A DNA stretch of 64,000 nucleotides. It comes from an uncultured Bacteroidales bacterium (GTDB taxonomy: Bacteria; Bacteroidota; Bacteroidia; Bacteroidales; UBA932). The stretch lies in assembly GCA_934680015.1 (NCBI GenBank), contig CAKUSP010000009.1, positions 33,872-97,871 on the forward strand. The letters run 5' to 3'. The notes under the pieces were generated by a model. It searched no databases, was not told the origin of the DNA, and was given only the letters and a program-made list of their open reading frames with translations. Below, in pieces: positions 57,600 to 64,000 of the stretch. The first letter of the stretch is position 1. Every line of letters begins with the position of its first letter. Both the position numbers and the translations under genes were made by a program.

Positions 57600-57630
57600 T
57601 TTGTGATATGACAATGTATTTCTAATTTTG
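57600..57630 (+). promoter_or_regulatory. Promoter of the Rpn-family gene
   Basis: TTTG (57600-57603), 19 nt, TAATTTTG (57623-57630): full consensus. Predicted leader about 240 nt if the ATG at 57876 is used. Confidence 0.7.
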
Positions 57631-57875
57631 GCACAAAGAAAACTAAATCTTTACACATCAATCATTTACCCTTTTGCGAATTAGTTTTCTTTTTCTCATC
57701 TTTGTTCTCGCGGTTAAGACCTGTTCTTAATCCTCAACTTAGAAGCTGTTTTGAAATGGTTCCCAAATTTTATTCTGAGAATTTTTCGAGGCAGTTTCTA
57801 CATTGGAAAAAGGAGTGTACTGAAAGTACCCGACTGATGACAAAGATAAAATCATTTAAAAACGACTTCTTAAAT

Positions 57876-58886
57876 ATGAAAAATTTCATCAATCCCAAAC
57901 AGGTCTATGCAGACCTAAGATCCGATTTTATGTTCAAGAGAGCATTTAGTCAGAAAAACATCATGATTCCTTTTCTTAACTCTATTCTTAGAACAGATCG
58001 CATTTACGACATTGATTATCGGAATGTTGAATCCTCTGGACTAACTAAAGATGATCGAAAAGTCTTCTATGATATCTACTGCCATAGTAGTGATGGACGT
58101 GATTTTATCGTGGAAATGCAACGAATAGGTCTTAAGTATTATCGTGACAGAGTACTTTTCTATGCCACCTATCCTATCACGAAACAACACACTGAAGCAA
58201 AGCAGAAATTCCTTTCTCTAAATAATAACGAGAAATTTAACTGGGATTATCACCTCTACCCTGTCTATGTGATTTCTATAGTGGATTTCGTGATGGAACA
58301 CTGCGAGTCATGGCCTAGATATAGATTTCATAGTCACTACATTATGAAAGAGGATGAGTATAACGAGCCTTACAGCAATAATCTGCATTTTCTCTTTATA
58401 GAACTTCCACGTTTTAATAAAGTGCTTCAGAATCTATCCGATGAATCCGAGAAGTGGGCTTATCTGTTTCAGAACTTATCTCGGCTGAAAGATATCCCGG
58501 TTGAGTTCGATGAAAACTATTTCACGGATTTGTTCTTAACGGCGAAAATAGCTAACTTCACACCCGACGAAAAAGAAAAATACACGGAGGACCAAAAGAT
58601 GATTTACGATTATCAGAACTGTATAGATTTCGCAGTAGAAAAAGCGGTTAAGAAAGCTGCGAAAGAAAATCTTGCGAAAGGACTTGCGAAAGGACTTGCT
58701 GAAGGTGAAGCTAAAGGTAGAGCAGAAGGTCTAGCAGAAGGTGAAGCTAAAGGGAAAATAGAGGGAGAAAAATTGGCTAAATTAGAGACGGCGCGAAACC
58801 TATTAAAGATGGGTCTTTCTGTTTCTCAAATTTCTTTGGCTACTGGACTTTCGGAAAGCGAAATAAACGAATTGATTGCTCGCTAA
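57876..58886 (+). CDS. Rpn family recombination-promoting nuclease / PD-(D/E)XK putative transposase
   Basis: 336 residues from ATG at 57876. The frame is open back to a TTG at 57702, but the first 58 residues of that longer version look unlike the family, which begins near INPKQVYADLRSDFMFKRAFS. Catalytic PD-(D/E)XK pattern: Asp in VFYDIYC and E-x-Q in FIVEMQR. The C-terminus has a Lys/Gly/Ala/Glu repeat (KGLAKGLAEGEAKGRAEGLA) and an HTH-like end (LLKMGLSVSQISLATGLSESEI). Rpn nucleases in E. coli cut DNA and raise RecA-independent recombination; roles in mobility and phage defence are proposed. Flanked by small repeats; probably an accessory gene. Confidence 0.88.
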   Translation: MKNFINPKQVYADLRSDFMFKRAFSQKNIMIPFLNSILRTDRIYDIDYRNVESSGLTKDDRKVFYDIYCHSSDGRDFIVEMQRIGLKYYRDRVLFYATYPITKQHTEAKQKFLSLNNNEKFNWDYHLYPVYVISIVDFVMEHCESWPRYRFHSHYIMKEDEYNEPYSNNLHFLFIELPRFNKVLQNLSDESEKWAYLFQNLSRLKDIPVEFDENYFTDLFLTAKIANFTPDEKEKYTEDQKMIYDYQNCIDFAVEKAVKKAAKENLAKGLAKGLAEGEAKGRAEGLAEGEAKGKIEGEKLAKLETARNLLKMGLSVSQISLATGLSESEINELIAR

Positions 58887-59170
58887 CTTCACACCGACGG
58901 TGAAACTATTACATTTAACTCCCAAAATAGGAAGACTAATTAGTCGACTTATGCTTCCAGACACAATGTCCTATATTTTGTGTGAATGCAAAATAAACAT
59001 TCATCCCCAAACGAGGACTCTGTCTCCAAAGATATTGATAAATTGGTTAAAAAGAATCACATGCTATTTACGGGTCAAGGGAAAATGCCGAATTCAACTC
59101 GACAGTGTTGCACTATTTACTTGAATTGGCGAATCTTCTATAAACAACTTTAACATAAAACTATATAAAG

Positions 59171-59203
59171 AAAAGCGCAGGGTCATCTCGACTGTGCGCT
59201 TTT
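59171..59203. terminator. Hairpin terminator
   Basis: AAAAGCGCA (59171-59179) pairs with TGCGCTTTT (59195-59203) around a 15-nt loop. Reads as a terminator on either strand, between the Rpn gene and the nuclease gene. Confidence 0.75.
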
Positions 59204-59277
59204 CGTATAGGCCTCGTCTAATTTAGTTTTCCACAACAAACAGCGAGGCTATATGTCTTGATGGGCCCACTCCCATT

Positions 59278-59307
59278 TACAAGTCACGGGCGACTAGCCG
59301 TCCGAGA
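59278..59307 (+). repeat. 30-bp palindromic dispersed repeat, copy C
   Basis: TACAAGTCACGGGCGACTAG plus ten bases; preceded by an ATGGG/CCCAT hairpin also seen in the 220-bp element. Lies 27 bp past the 3' end of the nuclease gene. Confidence 0.6.
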
Positions 59308-59333
59308 GCTCTCTTTCTCTTCATTATTCGACT

Positions 59334-60488
59334 TTAAAATGACAGGAAGGTCGACCATGAAATGGTATTAGCTTCCACTTGCTTTTCGATGTCATCCGGC
59401 AGATTCACAAAAAAGTCGAATCCTGTCCACTCTTCCACCTGATCCACACTGACAGTATAATTATCATACGAGTCAGAATAGGTCTTATGCTCGAACCAAT
59501 ACGCGACCGTCTTAGCGGATGTAACATTCCCCTTGCTGTCAGTTTTCACCCTAAGGACCAATTTATAAAAATAGTTAGGGATAGGGACTTTCTGCGAAGA
59601 AGTACCGCTCGGACTGACATACTTAATGGTGGAAGTCTGTCCTTCCTTATTAAATGCCACGCCTGTCACCACATATATCTCTTCTTTCTTACCAAGAGAC
59701 TGCACCGCCGATTCCAAACTACTCCAAATCCCACTATTGAAATTATTCTGAATCTGAGGCACTTGATTAGTCACATAAAAAGTCTGGGCTTGCATGGTGG
59801 AGTTTCCATTTCTCGATCCATTAGGACACATGTGTCCGCGCGAATAAGTGCTTCCCGAATAGCTACTTCCAGTCACCTTAATCTGATACTTCTCATCAAT
59901 ATCTGGATTATAACTCCAGCTCGACGGACGATCAAGTGAACCCATATGACTACTATTGAGCGGATATGCTGTCCAAAGAGGAGTCATCATCGAAGTGTCA
60001 TAAAAGACGGTGTAGTTTCTCTCGCCAGAGTATGTTGTGCTCACCACATACTGACTTCCCTTTTTAGCGTTTCCTAATTCGAGCCAATCTTTATCCACCG
60101 CAGGTTCCACGCCACCTGGCATAGTGAAACACATCGTGCTTTCAGCATAGAAGTACTCAGAAGAAGAAGCATAACTTCCTGTGCCACTTACTATCGCGTA
60201 AGAATAAAACACATAAGTCTGCCCTGGAGTAAGTCCGGAAAGCGTTACACTGAAAGTCCCACTTTTCGATGAAGGAGAAGATGCCACCGAATGGTTAGTA
60301 ATGCTACTGGAAGATGTGCCCCAGTAAAAGCCCACTTCGCTCGGCACTGATGTGGCCCCCGAAAAAGAGCCCGACAGAGTTACCTCTGTCGAACTTTTAA
60401 TCGTAGGGGCATCGCTTACCACCGTCGCAGACGGAGCAAACGATTCCTCTATGGGTTCTTGCCCACCGGCGCCTCCGCCGGACGGCAG
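59334..60488 (-). CDS. DNA/RNA non-specific endonuclease with Fn3-like domain; lacks its own start
   Basis: The frame runs 384 codons from the base after a TAG (60489-60491) to 59334. The only start-like codon is a GTG at 60422, which cuts into an Fn3-like domain (ATVVSDAPTIKSSTEVTLSGSF) and leaves no signal peptide. Before it come a GGGAGG linker and acidic residues. The nuclease domain (last about 260 residues) has the catalytic motif YSRGHMCPNGSRN (family DRGH, here SRGH) and the metal-binding region QVPQIQNNFNSGIWSSLE. The upstream lipoprotein gene ends at the TAG in this very frame, so the two would form one secreted surface nuclease of about 1350 residues if the stop were read through or were a mutation. 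The family of the nuclease is sure. Confidence 0.78.
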   Translation of the reverse strand: MPSGGGAGGQEPIEESFAPSATVVSDAPTIKSSTEVTLSGSFSGATSVPSEVGFYWGTSSSSITNHSVASSPSSKSGTFSVTLSGLTPGQTYVFYSYAIVSGTGSYASSSEYFYAESTMCFTMPGGVEPAVDKDWLELGNAKKGSQYVVSTTYSGERNYTVFYDTSMMTPLWTAYPLNSSHMGSLDRPSSWSYNPDIDEKYQIKVTGSSYSGSTYSRGHMCPNGSRNGNSTMQAQTFYVTNQVPQIQNNFNSGIWSSLESAVQSLGKKEEIYVVTGVAFNKEGQTSTIKYVSPSGTSSQKVPIPNYFYKLVLRVKTDSKGNVTSAKTVAYWFEHKTYSDSYDNYTVSVDQVEEWTGFDFFVNLPDDIEKQVEANTISWSTFLSF

Positions 60489-63395
60489 CTAATTATTATA
60501 ATAAACCTTTACAGATTGAATTCTACTCTGAGCGCCTAATGTAATTACAAAATCACCCGTAGTAGTAATAGTAACCACGCTTCCACTAACACTAGCTGTA
60601 GCACTATTAGTATAGGTAGAATTTCTTAGCGCAGTTGCATAAGAATCACTAGTACAAGTCACCTCTACTTTAGTAATAGTGTAGCCTTCATTCGCAGTAA
60701 AAGCAACTTTATGTTCTTTATACCAACGAGGTTTTGCAACATAACTAGAATTTACATTAGTACTACTTGTGTTTTTACTTTGAACAAAAGAGCATGATGT
60801 TCCACTCCAAGTTATAACATTGTTAGCATACGAGCCCTTAGACAAATCAATAGTTTCGCTTTTCTCCACAATCGTTCCAGCAGGGTTTACCTTAATTTCA
60901 TAAGTCAAAGTTTCCGCGCCTACAGTAACTGTGACTGTCTGGGTTCCTTCTGTTAACATGTCATAGCCGGAGAATGTAGCTGTTGTGGTTACATCTACAG
61001 CGTCTTTTCCACGCCACACCTGAAGAACTTTTCCGCCGAATTCAAAAGCGTCTCCTACTGTAAAGCTTGTCTTCTGCCCGGAAATTTCAAGCCCTCTATA
61101 GATTTCAGTTTTACCATTGATAGAAATAAGATAATTCTCCTTATCCAGCTCATATATAGAATTGTACTTTTTCAAAGTACCAAAAACAACGACTTCATCA
61201 CCAGCATTCAAATCTTCTGTACCTACAAAACCTGAGTCACCAAGGTCTCTTCCAGAATAAATCTGTATTGTAGCACCACCAGAAGTTATGTAATAGGTGA
61301 GACTATTATATTTCGAATTAAATGAAGGAGCCGGGTCAGCAGCTACTACACCCTTCACATATTTACCATTAAGATCGGCACCTGCATCGATTACCGTAAT
61401 AGCCTCTGCTGCAGTGTAAGGATACTCTTTAGTACCATCATTGGCCTGAACACCAGCAGCCTTAGTGGTTACAGAAAGGGTGGCGATTTCAGAAGCAGCG
61501 TAAGCCTTAGTGCCTTCTACGGCTTTAGCCTGAACCTTAACAGTATATGAAGTTTCTGCAGTAAGTTCAGTAAACTCTACAGCATTATCTGTTACATCCT
61601 TAGACTCTACTAAGGTTTCACCATTATAAATCTCACACTTATAGCCATTAGTAGCTCTGCTATCAGCAGTCCAAGTCACATTAACCGAAGCATCATCTAC
61701 CAAACCCTCCTTCAATACTGGAGTAGCAAGTGTAGGGGTTCCGAACTTAACGGCGGTAAGGGTAGCGGCTGCAGAATTCTTGTAATTATCCTTATCGGAA
61801 GGAACTGCTACCACACTTACATCGTAGTACTCGTCTTCGATAGCAGCAGCATCATACGAATTAGTTTCAGAAGTGTAAGTTTCACTGCCAATCGTTACAT
61901 TATACGAAGCAGCTCCACTTACCGCATCCCATGAAACCACCTTCGCAGCACTTACTGAAAGATTTGCCGGAGTCTCAAGAGCAGTTTTAGGGGTACTCTC
62001 TTTCTTATATAAGTATATTTTACCATTTACATTCGTTGAAGAATTAGCATATGTACGAGGGTTCTCCAACGAATAAACTGTCAAATATCTCTTTGTATCA
62101 TTATATTGTAATAACCATGATGAATTCTCTGTGTCATATTCTAAAGACCAAGCCTTACCTTTATATGTATCCTGTATCGTCAACCCATCATTACTACTAG
62201 TTGTTCCTAGTCCAAGAGTTTCATCCGAACAAGAAGATATACTATAACCATTAGAAACTGAAGCAAAAGACCATTTAGCATTATTTATTTTTGACGGATA
62301 TATATTTATCGTATTTAGATCCGTAGATAAAGAAATCCCATCAGAAAACGCAATCGTACTTGGTTTAGCCCCCTTAACATTCTCAAGATACTGTCTCTTA
62401 GCAAGATCGTCATTCAATGCCATACAAATGATGTATTCACCATCTTCAAGCTCACTCTCAAATGTAATTAAATTATATACCTCTGGTTTTTCTTTCGCAA
62501 CCCATTTTGCATCAGGGACTGTGGCGACGGTCTTGTAGAGTTTACCTGCGACGAAATGATCTGAGGTGTTTACAGTACGCTTCATATCAAGAGTGTGTCC
62601 AGTAGTCTCCACCTGAAGCGTCATCTCATCATATTCTGCAGGAAGCACATTAAACCAAAGCTGGAAATCTTTTGCTTTAGGAGCAGTTCCTTCTTCAAAA
62701 GTGATGGTGATATCTCTTAAACCAGCCGTTTTTGTATCAAATTCAAATCCTTTAGAATAGTCCAAAGACATCACACAAGAGCTTGCGATAGCATCAGAAA
62801 CTTCAGAAACACTTAGTGTAGCTGAAACCACTTCTTCGTCAAGAGCACTTGTAAGATGGAAATAGACAATACCTGTCTGGCGATCCATATTGAATATCAC
62901 ATCCTTCCCATCATCGGTCTTGCCAGCAGAAGCGTTTTCAACAACAGCCTCTCCGAACATCAAATCGTATTTGCTGTTATACAAATTACCATTCTGAACG
63001 CGGGCAGAGCCGAAATCAACCTCACCTTCTGCATCTGGTGCTGGATATACGGCGTCATAAGTCCATGTTCCTGTATATTCTGGAAGAGTGGTGTCAAAAC
63101 TGCTTGTAGCATCTACCCATTTAGCCTCAACCTTACCTGTAGTGTTAGCAGTACCACCATTATAATACTCTACGCTCAAAGCATCCCCATTCTCCCACGC
63201 AGACTTAAAAGTGGCTTCGTCCTCGGTGATAAGAGTAGCTTTGGTAGCAGGCTCGATAGAAGAATTGGCCCCGAAATGTACGGTTACGAACTCTCCTTTG
63301 CCGACCTGTTCTGGTGTCAAATTCTGCTCGTTACATGCGCTTAACCCCATAGCAGCTACTGCCAATAGGGCCATCGATTTAATTAGATTTTTCAT
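60489..63395 (-). CDS. Multidomain surface lipoprotein (fimbrillin-like N-domain, Fn3, OB-fold)
   Basis: 968 residues from ATG at 63395 (ATG at 63404 would add MCL). Lipobox LSAC. Residues about 30-300 resemble fimbrillin-like domains (PATKATLITEDEATFKSAWENGD, FNMDRQTGIVYFHL). About 310-470 is a lectin-like or Ricin-type unit (LGLGTTSSNDGLTIQD, YNDTKRYLTVYS). Two Fn3 modules follow (about 475-660), then a DUF5689/OB-fold-like domain (KEYPYTAAEAITVIDAG ... GTLKKYNSIYELDKENYLI), an Ig-like domain and a C-terminal beta unit ending KVYYNN before TAG. Similar tails usually lead into enzymes such as endonucleases. Function by itself unknown; probably cell-surface. Confidence 0.75.
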   Translation of the reverse strand: MKNLIKSMALLAVAAMGLSACNEQNLTPEQVGKGEFVTVHFGANSSIEPATKATLITEDEATFKSAWENGDALSVEYYNGGTANTTGKVEAKWVDATSSFDTTLPEYTGTWTYDAVYPAPDAEGEVDFGSARVQNGNLYNSKYDLMFGEAVVENASAGKTDDGKDVIFNMDRQTGIVYFHLTSALDEEVVSATLSVSEVSDAIASSCVMSLDYSKGFEFDTKTAGLRDITITFEEGTAPKAKDFQLWFNVLPAEYDEMTLQVETTGHTLDMKRTVNTSDHFVAGKLYKTVATVPDAKWVAKEKPEVYNLITFESELEDGEYIICMALNDDLAKRQYLENVKGAKPSTIAFSDGISLSTDLNTINIYPSKINNAKWSFASVSNGYSISSCSDETLGLGTTSSNDGLTIQDTYKGKAWSLEYDTENSSWLLQYNDTKRYLTVYSLENPRTYANSSTNVNGKIYLYKKESTPKTALETPANLSVSAAKVVSWDAVSGAASYNVTIGSETYTSETNSYDAAAIEDEYYDVSVVAVPSDKDNYKNSAAATLTAVKFGTPTLATPVLKEGLVDDASVNVTWTADSRATNGYKCEIYNGETLVESKDVTDNAVEFTELTAETSYTVKVQAKAVEGTKAYAASEIATLSVTTKAAGVQANDGTKEYPYTAAEAITVIDAGADLNGKYVKGVVAADPAPSFNSKYNSLTYYITSGGATIQIYSGRDLGDSGFVGTEDLNAGDEVVVFGTLKKYNSIYELDKENYLISINGKTEIYRGLEISGQKTSFTVGDAFEFGGKVLQVWRGKDAVDVTTTATFSGYDMLTEGTQTVTVTVGAETLTYEIKVNPAGTIVEKSETIDLSKGSYANNVITWSGTSCSFVQSKNTSSTNVNSSYVAKPRWYKEHKVAFTANEGYTITKVEVTCTSDSYATALRNSTYTNSATASVSGSVVTITTTGDFVITLGAQSRIQSVKVYYNN

Positions 63396-63407
63396 AAGGC
63401 ACATTTT

Positions 63408-63587
63408 CTAAAAGTTCCATCCATTAGACAAATCTTCGACATCATCGCCACTAATATCGTGTAGCCCATTAGAATTATAAACAGAACCACCGCTCTGGCA
63501 GAGTACGCCCTCCATAGAGATGGAGAGGATTTCACAGCTGGGAGCCTGATAGCGCTCCGCTAACTTTTGAAATGCTTTTTGTTTCAT
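63408..63587 (-). CDS. Short peptide (59 residues) preceding the lipoprotein gene
   Basis: Starts MKQKAFQKLAERYQAPSCEI and continues with SMEGVLCQSGGS and an acidic, aromatic end (DDVEDLSNGWNF). This pattern (basic start, aPxxEilsismEGVLCxSG, acidic tail) is common for small Bacteroidales proteins encoded just before surface lipoprotein and fimbrillin genes; the role is unknown. No signal peptide. It lies 12 bp before the lipoprotein ATG, so the two are very probably cotranscribed. Confidence 0.75.
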   Translation of the reverse strand: MKQKAFQKLAERYQAPSCEILSISMEGVLCQSGGSVYNSNGLHDISGDDVEDLSNGWNF

Positions 63588-63850
63588 AAAAATGTAATTA
63601 ATTAGTTAGACATTTATATATTTCATATTTATTCTGTTAGCCTCGAAAATGACTCCATTCTCGAAAACTAAAACATTCTTTATAAACTTATTAGATTCAA
63701 TCGCGCAGATACAGCCCGACTTGGCATACTGAAAAACATCCTCCGCGTCACACTCCCACTTTCTTAGTATTTTCATTTGGGCATCTTTCGGAGAAAAATC
63801 ACTATCGATGCGCGAGACTCTCGACACAAATAACCTATTTAGTAACGTGA

Positions 63851-63889
63851 AAAAAATAAGTTGCGTCAGATTAGCATTAGATTTTCGAG
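63851..63889. repeat. 39-bp dispersed repeat, copy 2
   Basis: Same orientation as copy 1 at 55402-55440, 31 of 39 positions alike; both lie upstream of a minus-strand surface lipoprotein unit. Confidence 0.7.
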
Positions 63890-63937
63890 GGTATTGGCCG
63901 AAAAGATTTACCAAAATGTTACAGTTTATTTTTGGAA

Positions 63938-63956
63938 AGTCACTTAGCCAGTGACT
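63938..63956. repeat. Inverted repeat AGTCACT-TAGCC-AGTGACT
   Basis: A perfect 7-bp inverted repeat with a 5-nt loop, sharing the AGTCAC/GTGACT core of the 30-bp repeats near the Rpn gene. Confidence 0.6.
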
Positions 63957-64000
63957 ATGACAAAGGCCCTTCGCTTTCACTCCTGACTTAGAACATCTTA

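Larger units (their letters stand above)
58887..59333. other. 447-bp intergenic region after the Rpn gene
   Basis: No credible gene; short frames here have no recognised domain. Holds a terminator-like hairpin (59171-59203), a GCCTCG/CGAGGC inverted repeat near 59211-59250 and the third copy of the 30-bp repeat. Confidence 0.6.
63588..64000. other. 413-bp region upstream of the peptide gene
   Basis: No gene I can support. Holds the second copy of the 39-bp repeat (63851-63889) and an inverted repeat at 63938-63956. No clean TTTG/TAnnTTTG promoter was found. Confidence 0.5.

Noticed and set aside
57702..57875. Longer N-terminus of the Rpn protein from a TTG
   Set aside because: The extra 58 residues do not resemble the family start; the ATG at 57876 gives the conserved beginning.
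58876..59124. 82-codon frame after the Rpn gene
   Set aside because: No domain, overlaps the end of the Rpn gene in another frame, and other frames here look equally plausible; at most a gene remnant.
63606..63776. A 56-codon reverse-strand frame (longer, 124 codons, from 63980)
   Set aside because: No recognised motif, the longer version runs through the 39-bp repeat and an inverted repeat, and composition looks non-coding; it may be the leader of the peptide gene.

Overview
The window is ordinary chromosomal DNA of a member of the order Bacteroidales (phylum Bacteroidota). The evidence is a SusC/SusD/SusE-type glycan-uptake locus, a fimbrillin (FimA/Mfa1-type) operon with DUF3575, DUF5119 and tip/anchor proteins, DUF4988 and DUF5689-like surface lipoproteins, an Rpn-family nuclease, and promoters of the Bacteroidota type (TTTG, 19-21 nt, TAnnTTTG). 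The DNA is AT-rich by eye. I cannot name family or genus. All family names are from memory of the families; no search was run.

Layout. 1-1.6 kb (+): the 3' end of a TldE/PmbA-type gene and a SlyD-like prolyl isomerase with a 20-cysteine tail, converging on the next block. 1.6-9.3 kb (-): cstA, a WYL regulator, two small genes and an alpha-2-macroglobulin-like gene, tightly packed. 9.4-24.1 kb (-): a LytTR two-component pair followed by a nine-gene fimbrial operon: an OmpA-like/DUF3575 outer-membrane protein, DUF5119, five fimbrillin-like lipoproteins and two large anchor/tip proteins. The fimbrial promoter has nine consecutive C (G on the coding strand) between its -33 and -7 boxes, a layout expected to phase-vary by slippage. 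24.2-31.8 kb (+): sugar MFS transporter, SusC, SusD and SusE/F. The susC reading frame is cut by one in-frame TAA. 31.9-39 kb (-): a clpB lacking the N-domain, and a TolC-HlyD-ABC2-ABC2 efflux operon with no ATPase, divergent from an AraC regulator at 39.06 kb.

40-55.3 kb is mostly housekeeping: rubredoxin, a WbuC-type cupin, a YidE-type transporter, rpmH, rsmG, an ECF sigma factor, polA, tadA, ettA and glpK (-); then a lipase-like hydrolase, holA, tRNA-Gln(TTG) and greA (+); then a DUF4988 lipoprotein (-). 55.6-56.6 kb (+): ogt and a DUF486 membrane protein. 56.6-59.3 kb is an accessory patch: a roughly 220-bp element with imperfect terminal inverted repeats, dispersed 30-bp palindromic repeats, a hairpin-rich non-coding stretch and an Rpn-family nuclease gene. 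59.3-63.6 kb (-): a 59-residue peptide gene, a large surface lipoprotein and a DNA/RNA non-specific endonuclease. The last two lie in the same frame, separated by a single TAG, with no ATG for the nuclease.

The points most worth following are the poly-C tract in the fimbrial promoter, the two single-stop interruptions of long secreted or outer-membrane reading frames (susC and the lipoprotein-nuclease pair), and the small repeat elements around the Rpn gene. I found no CRISPR array, prophage, complete insertion sequence or rRNA gene.
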